Below are positions 21,576 through 31,672 of a stretch of DNA of 64,000 nucleotides, in pieces. The stretch spans positions 1 through 64,000 of the forward strand of contig DBFCCI010000032.1 of NCBI GenBank assembly GCA_048380335.1, given 5' to 3'. The position numbers and the translations under genes are program-made. Source of the DNA: Lachnospira sp900551945 (GTDB lineage: Bacteria > Bacillota > Clostridia > Lachnospirales > Lachnospiraceae). The notes below the pieces were generated by a model that saw nothing but the letters and a program-made list of their open reading frames with translations, did not search any database and had not been told where the DNA came from. Each line of letters begins with the position of its first letter. Position 1 is the first letter of the stretch.

Positions 21576-23267
21576 TTATTTAACAAGTTCTTTTTTTACA
21601 CAATCTGCTATATTATTAGCATGGTCTGACATTCTTTCAAGATTAGAGAGAATGTCAAGGAATACAACACCGTTGTATGGCTTACATTTTCCTTGAGAAA
21701 GTCTTTGTATATGCTTATCTCTTAATTCTTGTTCAAGAGTATCAACACCCTCCTCGATTTGTATTACTTCATCTGCTATCTTTCCATCTTGAGCTTCTCT
21801 TGCATTTACTGCCTTTTCAAAGCTTTCGTATACTTTATCGCCTATTTGTTTTAATTCTGTTGTAGCTTTTTCAGAAAAGACAATATTATTTTCTATCTTG
21901 TACTGTGTAAGTTCAGCAAGATTTTCTGCTCTATCTGATACTCTTTCAATATCTATTATTGCATGAAAAAGATTATTTACAAGAATGTGTTGTTTTTCAC
22001 TAATTGAAAGGTTGCTCACCTTTATGAGGTAATCTGTTAAGTATTTTTCATATAAATCAACCTTGTGTTCAATCTCATATACTTTATCTATAGCTTGTTG
22101 GTCATTAGTCTGTATTGCCTGTTGTGCATAAGCAATATTAGATAATGATAATCTTCCCATTATAGCAACTTCATTTACAGCTCTCTCAACGGCTACTGAT
22201 GGTTGTCCTAAAATACGAGTATCAAATCTTCTTGAAATTTCAACTGCGTCTTTATCATTGACATCTACATCACTGCTTATAGAATTATCCTGCTTTTCTC
22301 TGATTATAAGTCCAGAAAGCTTAACAAGCTGGTTAGCAAATGGAAACATTACTGCTGTACATGTAATATTAAAAAATGTATGGAATATTGATATCTCAAC
22401 ACTGTTAATATTGTATGAAGCAAGCTCTGGAAAAATCAAGAAAAGTATAAAGCCTGCTGTACCAAATAACAACGCACCTGCCACATTAAATAAAAGGTGC
22501 ATACATGCTGCTCTTTTTGCTGTTCTTGTTGTACCTGCGCTAGAAATAAGAGCTGTTACACATGAGCCTATATTTTGTCCAAGTGTTATATATAATGCTG
22601 CATTTGTTGTAACTATTCCGCTTATCGCAAGTGTTTGTAATATTCCTACTGATGCTGATGAGCTTTGAAGAATTGCTGTTACGACAATTCCTATTAATAT
22701 TCCAAGAAATGGATTATTTCCAACTACTTTAAATGCTTGTGCAAAAATTGGCGCATCTGTGTATGGAGCAATTGAACTTGACATAAAGTAGAGTCCTTCA
22801 AACAAAAGACCTATACCAACTGTAATTTCACCTACATTCTTAGTCTTGCCACCTTTTGCAAAAAGTATTATAAATGCACCTATACCAATTAATAATGGTG
22901 CATAAAAGGATGGCTGCATTATTTTTACTGCGTCACCTAACTGTCCTAAAGACACTATCCAAGCTGTAATTGTCGTACCAATGTTAGCACCCATAATTAC
23001 TCCAACAGCTTGAACTAAGGTCATAAGCCCTGCATTAACAAAACCAACTACCATAACTGTAGTTGCACCGCTGCTTTGTATAATTGCTGTAATTAATGCG
23101 CCTACTAATACAGCTAAAAATCTGTTTCTTGTAAGATATCCAAGCAGCTTTTTCATTTTCCCGCCTGCTGATTTTTGCATACCATCAGCCATAATGTTCA
23201 TACCGTATAGGAACATACCTATACCACCCGCAAATTCAAATAAACTACTAACGTACCCGATATTCAC
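21576..23267 (-). CDS. Na+/phosphate cotransporter with PhoU-like domain
   Basis: About 563 residues. The membrane half has two inverted repeats with the Na/Pi-II signatures AIIQSSGATTVMVVGFVNAG and AILQSSSASVGILQ. The C-terminal 200 residues form PhoU-like helices (RVSDRAENLAEL and RMSDHANNIADC). It imports or exports phosphate with sodium. I choose GTG 23267, which has AGGAG 5 nt upstream and gives the usual MNIGYVSSLFEF start; an ATG at 23297 lacks a site. Confidence 0.92.
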   Translation of the reverse strand: MNIGYVSSLFEFAGGIGMFLYGMNIMADGMQKSAGGKMKKLLGYLTRNRFLAVLVGALITAIIQSSGATTVMVVGFVNAGLMTLVQAVGVIMGANIGTTITAWIVSLGQLGDAVKIMQPSFYAPLLIGIGAFIILFAKGGKTKNVGEITVGIGLLFEGLYFMSSSIAPYTDAPIFAQAFKVVGNNPFLGILIGIVVTAILQSSSASVGILQTLAISGIVTTNAALYITLGQNIGSCVTALISSAGTTRTAKRAACMHLLFNVAGALLFGTAGFILFLIFPELASYNINSVEISIFHTFFNITCTAVMFPFANQLVKLSGLIIREKQDNSISSDVDVNDKDAVEISRRFDTRILGQPSVAVERAVNEVAIMGRLSLSNIAYAQQAIQTNDQQAIDKVYEIEHKVDLYEKYLTDYLIKVSNLSISEKQHILVNNLFHAIIDIERVSDRAENLAELTQYKIENNIVFSEKATTELKQIGDKVYESFEKAVNAREAQDGKIADEVIQIEEGVDTLEQELRDKHIQRLSQGKCKPYNGVVFLDILSNLERMSDHANNIADCVKKELVK

Positions 23268-23735
23268 TTTTTCTCCTGTCTGCACTATATTTACCATTAA
23301 TGATTATTTTTATCACATTCTAACAATTCCTAAAAATATAATAATATATCCGTTTTCAAAATATATTATCTGTAAACAATAATAATTCTTACCATTAATC
23401 TTAAAATTATGAGAAACGCATAAAATGTAAAATATATGTGCTTTTTATGTAAAATTTATTTAACATATCCTTTACATAATAACAATTAAAAAAAAATTTT
23501 TCAACCAAAAACTTAATTCAGACAAGATATTATTAATATTCACAATATTAAGTGCAAAAAATGACAAAATATGTTAAACTTTGCTAAAGATTTTTAGTCT
23601 TGAGTGAGGACTTATATTTTCATAATAAATTACTTTTAATTTTTAAAAATTACTTTTTAAAAAATATAACGATTTTGCCTTTTATTAAAAAATATTATTA
23701 TTTATAATTTAATTCACTCAGAAATGGAGATTTTT
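23268..23735. other. Divergent intergenic region
   Basis: It holds the promoters of the phosphate transporter (minus) and the PHP phosphatase (plus). A possible plus-strand promoter is TTGAGT (23600-23605), 17 bp, TAATAA (23623-23628). Otherwise very AT-rich with nothing recognisable. Confidence 0.4.
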
Positions 23736-24560
23736 ATGATAATTACTAATAACTTATCTGATTTTCACATTCACTCTTATTTTTCTTCTGACTCTGATGC
23801 AAGACCAGAAGATATCATAAACACAGCTATAAATGCAGGTCTTAAAAGAATATGCTTTACTGACCACAACGACTATGACTATCCGTTAGAAGACGGAAAG
23901 GTTATGTTTTTGCTTGATTTTGAAAAATATGTTAAAGAAATATCAAAACTTCGTGATGAATATGCTAAAAAAATTGATATTTATATTGGTGTTGAACAGG
24001 GACTTCAAGCCTATTTATCTGAACGCATTGACAATTATGACAACAATAATGTTTTAGATTTTATTATTGGCTCATCTCATTTAGTTCATGGAAATGACCC
24101 TTATTATAAAGAATACTGGGACAATCTTTCTGTTAGAGAAAGTATACTTACTTATTTTGAAAGTATTGTTGAAAATATAAAGGCTTGCAATAATTTTGAC
24201 ATTTATGGTCATCTTGATTACATAATTAGATACGCACCTAATCAAGATATAGATTACAACTGGCTTGATTATTATGATATTATTGATGAGATTTTAAAAG
24301 CTCTTATTAACAGGGGAAAAGGTATTGAAGTAAACACCGCTGGCTTAAAATACGGTCTTAAAGAGCCTAATCCTTGTCACAACATTGTTAAAAGATACAA
24401 GGAGCTCGGCGGTGAAATTATCACAATAGGCTCAGACGCTCACAAAGCAGAACACATCGCTTATGATTTTAACATTATGCGTGATTATATTTACAATGCT
24501 GGCTTTAAGTATTATACGATTTTTTCTAAAAGGCAACCACAATTTTTAAGTATTGATTAA
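23736..24560 (+). CDS. PHP-domain histidinol-phosphatase-like phosphoesterase
   Basis: About 274 residues with the PHP metal motifs DFHIHSYFSSDSDARPE, CFTDHND, IGVEQGLQ, GSSHLVHG, YGHLDYIIRY and IGSDAHKAEHI, in the order seen in HisK-type histidinol-phosphatases (HisJ family). It would remove phosphate from histidinol phosphate in histidine synthesis, though relatives act on other phosphate esters and no his genes are adjacent. ATG 23736 has GGAG upstream. Confidence 0.85.
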   Translation: MIITNNLSDFHIHSYFSSDSDARPEDIINTAINAGLKRICFTDHNDYDYPLEDGKVMFLLDFEKYVKEISKLRDEYAKKIDIYIGVEQGLQAYLSERIDNYDNNNVLDFIIGSSHLVHGNDPYYKEYWDNLSVRESILTYFESIVENIKACNNFDIYGHLDYIIRYAPNQDIDYNWLDYYDIIDEILKALINRGKGIEVNTAGLKYGLKEPNPCHNIVKRYKELGGEIITIGSDAHKAEHIAYDFNIMRDYIYNAGFKYYTIFSKRQPQFLSID

Positions 24561-24586
24561 AACATTTTTATTCAACACTATATATT

Positions 24587-24636
24587 GGGCTGTCGCATTA
24601 ACGAAAATTTATAAAATTTTGTTAGTACGACAGCTC
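24587..24636. repeat. Palindromic dispersed repeat
   Basis: GGCTGTCG pairs with CGACAGCT, ATTAAC with GTTAGT, and AAATTT with AAATTTT, in one 50-bp hairpin. The left arm matches sequences at 18494 and 32932. There is no uridine run, so it is not an obvious terminator. Confidence 0.5.
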
Positions 24637-24689
24637 CAAATTATCATAGATTTTAATTATATTTTAAAATAGCTTATTCAAAATTCATA

Positions 24690-24712
24690 AAAACTCCTTT
24701 ATCGGAGTTTAA
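24690..24712 (-). terminator. Terminator of the cysteine desulfurase gene
   Basis: On the minus strand AACTCC pairs with GGAGTT across GATAAA and is followed by TTTTTATG. A second GC-rich hairpin (24714-24740, around GGCGGCTTACGCCG) lies between it and the stop. Confidence 0.6.
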
Positions 24713-24759
24713 GGTCGGCGGCTTACGCCGTTACTACGACTAGGCAATTATATCTTACT

Positions 24760-25899
24760 TTACATCTGCGTTAATTTCCTTAATTCTTTTACATCTTTGA
24801 TAAGACAGGATACAACATAATCTATTTGTCCCTTTGTTATCTCCTCATTAAGTGTAAGTCGCACTGTTCCATGTATAAGTTCATCTGATAAACCTATTGC
24901 TTTTAATACATGAGAACCCTCTTTTTCTTTTGAAGAACAGGCAGAACCCGCAGACGCACATATTCCTTGTTCGTCTAACATCGCAATAAGTGTAGCACCA
25001 TCTACATTATAAAAACTAAAACTGCAGTTATTTGGCAAACGATTTCTTGCACTTCCATTAAGTCTTGATTGTGGTATTTGTGTCAATACTTTATTTATAA
25101 GATAATTTCTAAGTTCAATTTCTCTTGATATTCTATATCTTTTATTGCTCATCGCTATTTGAGCGGCTTTTGCAAAGCCTATAATTCCTGCTACATTTTC
25201 CGTTCCGGCTCTCATACCATTTTCTTGACCTCCACCATTAATAAATGGCGTACTAAGACAGCCCTTTCTGATATATAAAAAGCCGACTCCCTTTGGCCCA
25301 CATATTTTATGCGCACTGGTGCTTAACATATCTATATTTTGTCTTTTAACATCTATTGACAGATTAGTATATGCTTGAACTGCGTCTGTGTGAAATAATA
25401 TATTTTTCTGTTTTGCTATATTAGCAATTCTTTCAATAGGTTGTATTGTACCAATTTCATTATTTGCTGTCATTACTGAAATCAAAAATGTATTTTTGCG
25501 AATAGCATTTACAATATCAGAAACATTTACATTTCCGTATTCGTCTGTATCAATATACGTCACTTCTACTCCTGTATTTTCAAGATATTTACACGTTCTT
25601 AATATGGCGTGGTGTTCTATTTTTGTAGTTATTATATGACCACCTTTATGCTCATGCGCTGACATTTTTAAAGCCCAATTATCCGACTCTGTTCCACCTG
25701 ATGTAATAAATATTTCATCTTCATTTGCATTTATAGATAATGCTAGAGTTTTTCTAGCTTTATTAATTTCATGTTTTACATTTTGGGAAAACGCATAAAT
25801 ACCTGATGGGTTAGCATATCTTATATCAAAATATGGAAGCATAGCCTCTGCTACCTCAGGGCGTACCTTTGTCGTTGCGGCATTGTCCATATATATCAT
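24760..25899 (-). CDS. Cysteine desulfurase, NifS/IscS family
   Basis: About 379 residues. It begins MIYMDNAATTKVRPEV. HTDAVQAYTNL and STSAHKICGPKG carry the PLP-contacting residues, with the lysine of SAHK forming the Schiff base. GICASAGSACSSKEKEGSHVL holds the catalytic cysteine loop. It transfers sulfur from cysteine for Fe-S clusters or tRNA thiolation. It is not next to iscU or mnmA, so the exact client is unknown. ATG 25899 follows a GAGGTG site. Confidence 0.93.
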   Translation of the reverse strand: MIYMDNAATTKVRPEVAEAMLPYFDIRYANPSGIYAFSQNVKHEINKARKTLALSINANEDEIFITSGGTESDNWALKMSAHEHKGGHIITTKIEHHAILRTCKYLENTGVEVTYIDTDEYGNVNVSDIVNAIRKNTFLISVMTANNEIGTIQPIERIANIAKQKNILFHTDAVQAYTNLSIDVKRQNIDMLSTSAHKICGPKGVGFLYIRKGCLSTPFINGGGQENGMRAGTENVAGIIGFAKAAQIAMSNKRYRISREIELRNYLINKVLTQIPQSRLNGSARNRLPNNCSFSFYNVDGATLIAMLDEQGICASAGSACSSKEKEGSHVLKAIGLSDELIHGTVRLTLNEEITKGQIDYVVSCLIKDVKELRKLTQM

Positions 25900-26045
25900 T
25901 ATACGCACCTCGTTTATCTGTTTATATTATTATATTCAAATATACTTCACTAAGTGTTCTATTAAGATATATTGCTTATAAAATGTAAATAAAAATAAGA
26001 TTGTAAGTATGCAGTTTAATACTATTAAATATGGAGGTATTGTGC

Positions 26046-27575
26046 ATGGGAATTAATCTTAAAAACTCAGTTCTTAAAGGAACTATAATTCTTACTCTTG
26101 CAGGCGTACTAAGTAAAGTGATAGGTTTTTTTTACAGAATATACTTAACACGAACCATTGGTGCTTCTGGAATGGGGCTTATGCAGCTTATTATGCCTGT
26201 TGCAGGGATTGCCTTTGCTATATGCAGTAGTGGTATACAAACGGCAATATCACGTTTCTGCGCTTCTTCGGCTGTTAAAATAAATTCTAAAGACAACAAT
26301 TGTCAGTCTTGTGGAGAATGGCTTATATATGGTCTTTTTATATCTATTCCAATTGCGCTTTTATTTACATATATAACCTACACCTATTCTGATTTTATCG
26401 CAACACGACTGTTACTTAACGAACAATGTAGTCCACTTATTAAAATACTTTCGTTTACATTTCCATTTTCATGTTTCCACAATTGTGTTAATGGTTTTTA
26501 CTTTGGATATAAAAAAACAGCCATTCCCGCCTTATCACAACTGTTTGAACAGGTTGTGCGAGTAATGACTGTGTATATCTATGCCAAAATATGTATTAGT
26601 AATAATATTCCCATAACTGTTGTTGGTGCATTGTGGGGAAGTCTTATCAGTGAAATAGCTTCAACAATATTTTGTATGATTGCTCTTAAATTTTCAAAAA
26701 ACTTTACAGTTAAAAATCATTTTTATAAAAGCAATATAAAAAAATTATTTGTATTTTCACTTCCACTTACGTTAAATAGACTGCTTATGCACATCTTACA
26801 AGGCTGTGAGTCCATACTTATTCCTGCGCAGTTAATTATATACGGTCATTCACAAAGCGAAAGTCTTAGTATATATGGTGTACTTACTGGTATGGCAATT
26901 CCATTTATATTATTTCCTGCTGCCATAACTAACTCACTATCTGTAATGCTTCTCCCTGAAGTATCTGGCGCACAATCTGCTAAAAATAATGACTCAATCA
27001 CAAGAACAATCGAGCGCTCTATACATTTCTGCCTTGCCATTGGAATATTTACTACGTTTTTATTTTTATTCTATGTTGGGCGCATTGGCAGTATTATATT
27101 TAACGAACCGTCTGTACAGCTTTTTATTCTTACACTGTGTTGGCTCTGCCCATTTTACTATCTAGCAATGATACTATCTAGCATACTAAACGGGCTAGGA
27201 CACACCACTCTTACTTGTATACAAAGCATTACAAGTATACTTATAAGGATAGCTTTTTTAATTGTTGTAGTTCCATTTTACGGAATAACAGGCTACTTGT
27301 GGGGGCTGCTTATATCGCAGATTATTATATGTATACTTCACTATATATCACTGTACCGATTATTCAATATAACACCAATGCCCTTTAAAAATATAATATT
27401 ACCTGCTTGTCTTTCTCTTATATGTATAGGAATATCATACATTGTATACAATATCTCTACTAAAATAATATCAAATGAATTATTAAACCTTACTATTGCC
27501 ACCTTAATTGCTAGTATTACTTTTCTTATTGTTTGTAGTCTTATTCACTATTATAATGCCCGCCGTAACAAGTAA
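26046..27575 (+). CDS. SpoVB-type polysaccharide flippase (MOP superfamily)
   Basis: About 509 residues and roughly 14 membrane helices. It starts MGINLKNSVLKGTIILTLAGVLSKVIGFFYRIYLTRTIG, split here by the typical GVLSKVIGFFYRI signature, followed by GLMQLIMPVAGIAFAICSSG, as in stage V sporulation protein B. The family flips lipid-linked cell-wall precursors; SpoVB acts in spore cortex formation. ATG 26046 has GGAGG 8 nt upstream. Its last 72 bp overlap the end of the convergent EamA gene. Confidence 0.85.
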   Translation: MGINLKNSVLKGTIILTLAGVLSKVIGFFYRIYLTRTIGASGMGLMQLIMPVAGIAFAICSSGIQTAISRFCASSAVKINSKDNNCQSCGEWLIYGLFISIPIALLFTYITYTYSDFIATRLLLNEQCSPLIKILSFTFPFSCFHNCVNGFYFGYKKTAIPALSQLFEQVVRVMTVYIYAKICISNNIPITVVGALWGSLISEIASTIFCMIALKFSKNFTVKNHFYKSNIKKLFVFSLPLTLNRLLMHILQGCESILIPAQLIIYGHSQSESLSIYGVLTGMAIPFILFPAAITNSLSVMLLPEVSGAQSAKNNDSITRTIERSIHFCLAIGIFTTFLFLFYVGRIGSIIFNEPSVQLFILTLCWLCPFYYLAMILSSILNGLGHTTLTCIQSITSILIRIAFLIVVVPFYGITGYLWGLLISQIIICILHYISLYRLFNITPMPFKNIILPACLSLICIGISYIVYNISTKIISNELLNLTIATLIASITFLIVCSLIHYYNARRNK

Positions 27576-28463
27576 AAGTGCACCAAAATATCTTAAATGC
27601 CAAATATCCTCATGCAACACTATACCTGCAAGAAATATTCCCGATACCGGTATTACAAAGTTATAAATACATATTCGACCAATTTGATTATATTTTAATA
27701 AAATAGTCCAAAGTGTAAAAGCAACTGATGATAATAGCGCAAGATAAGCCATGACCACAATGCCTTCTTTTGTTACTATATCGAAATGACCACCTGTTAT
27801 AATGCCTATAATTGTAAGCACAACACCACCTATTAACAAGTTATATCCTGTGGTAAGAACTGTATCCACCTTTTTTGTTATTGCTTTACTCATAATACCA
27901 GAAATGCTAAATGCTAATGCTGCAATTATAACAAAGCCTTCTCCAAGAAATGATACCTTTGTTGAAGATGCGGAGTTTGAGCCTAAAGTACATATGATAA
28001 CGCCTGAAAAGCCTATAACACAACCCATAATCTTATTGGCATTAAGCTTGTCATTCTTATAGATAAAATGCGCCAATATAACTGAGATAAAGGTTGTACA
28101 TGAATTAACAATCGAGCCGTTAGCTGCTGCACAATTGGCTACTCCAATATAAAAAAATATGTATTGTATTGTAGTTTGTACTATACCTAGAACTGTTACG
28201 GGAAGTATCTGCTCTTTCTTTAATACGGGAAATTTTTTATTCATAAAAATATATACAATTAACACCATTATTCCTGCAATTGTAAATCTTATACCCGCAA
28301 AAAGAAACTTTGTGCTTACACTATCAGTTATATTAAATAACCTATATCCTATCTTAATTGCAGGTATTGCACTACCCCACAAGCAATTACACAATACCGC
28401 AATTAATATAACTACTAATGAATTAGTCCAAAATAAACTGCTATCTTTTGTTTTATCATTCAT
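27504..28463 (-). CDS. EamA/DMT-family transporter
   Basis: 319 residues with ten predicted membrane helices in two EamA repeats (starting around NCLWGSAIPAIKIGYRLF, and again around GEGFVIIAALAFSISGIMSKAI). Drug/metabolite exporters of this type move amino acids or small metabolites outward; the substrate is not evident. It overlaps the flippase gene by 72 bp tail to tail, so both C-termini are encoded by the same DNA on opposite strands. AAAGGA precedes the ATG. Confidence 0.88.
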   Translation of the reverse strand: MNDKTKDSSLFWTNSLVVILIAVLCNCLWGSAIPAIKIGYRLFNITDSVSTKFLFAGIRFTIAGIMVLIVYIFMNKKFPVLKKEQILPVTVLGIVQTTIQYIFFYIGVANCAAANGSIVNSCTTFISVILAHFIYKNDKLNANKIMGCVIGFSGVIICTLGSNSASSTKVSFLGEGFVIIAALAFSISGIMSKAITKKVDTVLTTGYNLLIGGVVLTIIGIITGGHFDIVTKEGIVVMAYLALLSSVAFTLWTILLKYNQIGRICIYNFVIPVSGIFLAGIVLHEDIWHLRYFGALLLVTAGIIIVNKTTNNKKSNTSN

Positions 28464-28548
28464 AAATCAAATCCTTTCAATTTTATGCAGAGTCCAAGTA
28501 ATTGCAAAACTTTGAAAATCTTATAAACATAACTTTTTAAGATAAATT

Positions 28549-28890
28549 TCATTTATCTGTAGAAACTTTTTCTTCGTAATTCAATGTTATTTTTGCGTCA
28601 AGAATTGCTGGGCGATTATCCCATTCTTCTTTTCTATCACTATATTGCTTTTTTAGCCATTCAATAGCAGCAGTTCTTCCAGCTTCGCTATATTCAAACT
28701 CACTTCTTGTTTTATCTTCATCACTTACAGCGCTATAACAGTAAGGACCTCTCCAAACCGTAGCAGTAAGTATAAAATCAGGCTTGTCACCTTCTCTTTT
28801 TATAAGATATCTCATACCATTATGTTCACCACTATAAACTCCACCGTATGTAAAAAAATTAAATGGAAGAATTTCTTTTTCATCTAACAT
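28549..28890 (-). CDS. Conserved hypothetical protein, 113 aa
   Basis: Soluble protein with a beta-rich N-terminal half (FNFFTYGGVYSGEHNGMRYLI, then LTATVWRGPYCY) and a helical segment (GRTAAIEWLKKQYSDRKEEW). I do not know its function. AGAGGTG precedes the ATG. It lies 24 bp after the 76-aa gene and is probably co-transcribed with it. Confidence 0.65.
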   Translation of the reverse strand: MLDEKEILPFNFFTYGGVYSGEHNGMRYLIKREGDKPDFILTATVWRGPYCYSAVSDEDKTRSEFEYSEAGRTAAIEWLKKQYSDRKEEWDNRPAILDAKITLNYEEKVSTDK

Positions 28891-28914
28891 AAGTTCACCT
28901 CTATAAAGTTATGA

Positions 28915-29145
28915 TTACTTAGAAGCCATTTTCTTAAAATCATTAATCATATCAATGTCTGAGCTTTTAAGTTTTACGTTTGTACACAACTCTTTTCCAT
29001 CTGTTGTAGTAAATTTAAGCTCTACTATTGTTCCTTCTGTTATATTTGTATTTTTAAGTGCGTTAAGAAACATAGGAAACTTTGGGTGATTTTGAACAAA
29101 CTTTTGCCAATTTCCTCTAAACTTAAATAAATCTGCTGGGTTCAT
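28915..29145 (-). CDS. Conserved hypothetical protein, 76 aa
   Basis: Short soluble protein (starting MNPADLFKFRGNWQKFVQNHPKFPMF) with an ELKFTTTDGKELCTNVKLKSSD hairpin-like part. It is likely a small cytoplasmic protein conserved in Lachnospiraceae; function unknown. AAAGGAAAAAG precedes the ATG. The M50 protease gene ends 50 bp upstream. Confidence 0.65.
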   Translation of the reverse strand: MNPADLFKFRGNWQKFVQNHPKFPMFLNALKNTNITEGTIVELKFTTTDGKELCTNVKLKSSDIDMINDFKKMASK

Positions 29146-29195
29146 ATTCTTTTTCCTTTCGTTTTACAATTAAATTTTTACTTATGTAACATATA

Positions 29196-29846
29196 TTATA
29201 CTGTTCCTGATACATAAGGATAACCAAAAATTTTTAATACTATTTTCCACATAAAATTAATTATTCCGCTATCAATAAATGACAGTATATTATTAAATGA
29301 GCCTAGCCATATCATCGCAAGAAGAATTATAGGAAAATATCTGCTATATTTTCTCACTTCTTGCTCAATATGTGCTGGCAACAATGAAAATAATACATTA
29401 GAACCGTCAAGCGGTGGAATTGGTATCAGATTAAAAACACCAAGTCCTACATTTATCATTGCGATATAATAAAAAAGATAATATAAATATCCTGCTCCTG
29501 CGTAGCTTGCTGCAAAGTACATACCTATAAGTGATATAAATGCTACAAGAAAATTCATAACAGGGCCTGCAAGAGCTACAAGACAAAAATCAAATCTTTT
29601 GTGCTTATAATTTCTTGTATTGACCATAACTGGCTTTGCCCAACCCATGTGAAATACTAACAGACATATTGTACCAAGTAAATCAAGATGTTTAAATGGG
29701 TTGAGTGATAATCTGCCATCTGACTTAACTGTCTTATCACCACACATATATGATACTAATGCGTGAGCATATTCATGCAATACGATAGCAATAAGTGTTG
29801 CTGGTGCTGAGTATATCAATGTGTATATCAAATTATTATAATTCAT
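29196..29846 (-). CDS. Site-2 protease family (M50) zinc metalloprotease
   Basis: About 216 residues with five or six membrane segments. IVLHEYAHALVSYMCG is the HExxH zinc motif inside a membrane helix, and NLIPIPPLDGSNVL is the second M50 motif (N-P-x-x-P-L-D-G). Short members like this form the YwhC/FtsH-independent group of intramembrane proteases; substrates are unknown. ATG 29846 has an AAAGGATAAAGG site and starts 5 bp after the upstream stop. The open frame extends to 29921 but without a ribosome site. Confidence 0.88.
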   Translation of the reverse strand: MNYNNLIYTLIYSAPATLIAIVLHEYAHALVSYMCGDKTVKSDGRLSLNPFKHLDLLGTICLLVFHMGWAKPVMVNTRNYKHKRFDFCLVALAGPVMNFLVAFISLIGMYFAASYAGAGYLYYLFYYIAMINVGLGVFNLIPIPPLDGSNVLFSLLPAHIEQEVRKYSRYFPIILLAMIWLGSFNNILSFIDSGIINFMWKIVLKIFGYPYVSGTV

Positions 29847-29851
29847 AACCT

Positions 29852-30283
29852 TTATCCTTTCTTTATATTTAACATTACTCCTAACATATACATTAGTGCA
29901 ATAATTAAAGGAATTAAACATACTAAAATAGTAAAAATCGTTATATTATAAGATATCAAGAAAATTATAATGATATTTAAAATACACAATGCTAAATATA
30001 TTAAGCCTAGTTTTTTAAGTTTGTCTATACAATCTGTATCAGACGCATTTAAAAGCCCTATAAAGCCTGCGTATATACTGTAACCACCAAATACCATCAT
30101 GTACATTCCACCTGCACTTAAGTATTTCATTGTCTTTAATACTTCTTGTTCAGTTTCTTTGTCTACAGAATTAATTGCCATTCCATTTGCCATAATATAA
30201 AATCCGACAAACACTACTATTAATCCAATAAATATAGACAATCCTCCCGACACTTTAAGAAAGTTTTTACCTTTAGCTGTCAT
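29852..30283 (-). CDS. Hypothetical membrane protein, 143 aa
   Basis: Four predicted membrane helices (LSIFIGLIVVFVGFYIM, GGMYMMVFGGYSIYAGFIGLL, GLIYLALCILNIIIIFLI and TIFTILVCLIPLIIALMYML), with a charged loop between helices 1 and 2. No family recognised. It ends 5 bp before the M50 protease start, so the two are likely co-transcribed. CGGAG precedes the ATG. Confidence 0.65.
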   Translation of the reverse strand: MTAKGKNFLKVSGGLSIFIGLIVVFVGFYIMANGMAINSVDKETEQEVLKTMKYLSAGGMYMMVFGGYSIYAGFIGLLNASDTDCIDKLKKLGLIYLALCILNIIIIFLISYNITIFTILVCLIPLIIALMYMLGVMLNIKKG

Positions 30284-30409
30284 ATAAATCTCCGTTCTAT
30301 ATTATTATTTTGCAAAATATAATAATATATAATACAGCACCTTATTTATTTTATCAATTAAATAAGCATAAATTTTAATTACTGACAAATGGATTTTTAT
30401 ATTTTATTT

Positions 30410-31366
30410 TTATAAATCATTCTGTTCTATTACTTTTATTAATTCATCGGCTGATTTTTTAAGACTTTCAAGTTCTTCTTTGTTAAGAGATATAGGAACT
30501 GTCTTTTCAACACCATTTCTTCCCACAATGGCAGGAATACTAAGTGCCACATCTTCAATTCCATATTCACCATGAAGCATACTTGATACTGGAAGTACTG
30601 ATTTCTCATCACGCACTATTGCTTCACATATTCTTCTTACAGACATTGCAATTCCATAATAAGTTGCGCTTTTCTTTTTTATTATTTCATAAGCACTATT
30701 TTTTACATCAATTGCTATATCTTTTAAAAATGTATTATCTTTTCCTCTCATTTTACAAAAATCATTAATTGAAATTCCTGAAACATTAGCACTACTCCAA
30801 GCTGCAATTTCGCTATCCCCATGTTCTCCTATTATAAAAGCATGAACACTTCTACTATCAACACCAAGAAAATCTCCCATTTTCTCTTTAAGTCTTGCTG
30901 TATCAAGCACCGTTCCAGAACCTATAACCCTACTTTCATCGTAACCACTAAGCTTAACTGCCACATAAGTCAGTATATCGACTGGATTAGCTACAACTAA
31001 CAGTATTCCTTTATAATTTCTTTTAGTTATCTCTGGAATTATATTTTTGAATATCGCTATATTTTTCTTTACAAGGTCAAGTCGTGTTTCATCGTGCTTT
31101 TGATTAGCTCCTGCTGATATTATAATAATTGATGCGTCTTTTATATCGTCATAATCTCCAGCATATATTTTCATTGGTCTGGCAAATGGCTCTCCATGAC
31201 TAATATCAAGTGCTTCTCCTTCTGCCTTTTGTGTATTTGCGTCTATCAGCACCATTTCCGTAAAAAGCCCACTCTGCATAATACTAAAAGCCGAAGCCGA
31301 ACCCACAAAACCACAACCTATCATAACTATCTTTCTAGTATTAACACAACCACAATTATCTTCCAT
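30410..31366 (-). CDS. ldh: L-lactate dehydrogenase
   Basis: 318 residues. KIVMIGCGFVGSASAF is the NAD-binding loop, SAGANQKHDETRLDLV is the specificity loop with Gln (not Arg) at the position that selects lactate over malate, and IIGEHGDSE contains the catalytic histidine. It reduces pyruvate to lactate, recycling NADH during fermentation. The N-terminal MEDNCGCVNTRK extension is slightly longer than usual. GGGAG precedes the ATG. Confidence 0.95.
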   Translation of the reverse strand: MEDNCGCVNTRKIVMIGCGFVGSASAFSIMQSGLFTEMVLIDANTQKAEGEALDISHGEPFARPMKIYAGDYDDIKDASIIIISAGANQKHDETRLDLVKKNIAIFKNIIPEITKRNYKGILLVVANPVDILTYVAVKLSGYDESRVIGSGTVLDTARLKEKMGDFLGVDSRSVHAFIIGEHGDSEIAAWSSANVSGISINDFCKMRGKDNTFLKDIAIDVKNSAYEIIKKKSATYYGIAMSVRRICEAIVRDEKSVLPVSSMLHGEYGIEDVALSIPAIVGRNGVEKTVPISLNKEELESLKKSADELIKVIEQNDL

Positions 31367-31672
31367 ACCACATCTCCCATTAATAATCTACTATTTTAAA
31401 AACACCAAAATTCCCACTTTATACAATACAAGTTTGCCATAATTTACACTATTTTTAAGTATAAAACTAACATAAAGAAAGTTAAAATAATATCAATCAA
31501 ACAATGCTGTCAATTTCTTATTATCAGCTCATTACTTGCTAAATTTATTGCTTTTAAAATAGACTCTTTATTTAAAAATTTCACAAATATATCTTCTGCA
31601 TATTCCCACCATATTATTCATAAACATACTATTTTACGTTTGCACATTTTAACGCCAATAACCTACCGTAAA
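31367..31672. other. Intergenic region upstream of ldh
   Basis: Promoter region of ldh. AT-rich, with no recognisable gene or riboswitch; the 155-bp repeat begins at 31673. Confidence 0.4.
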
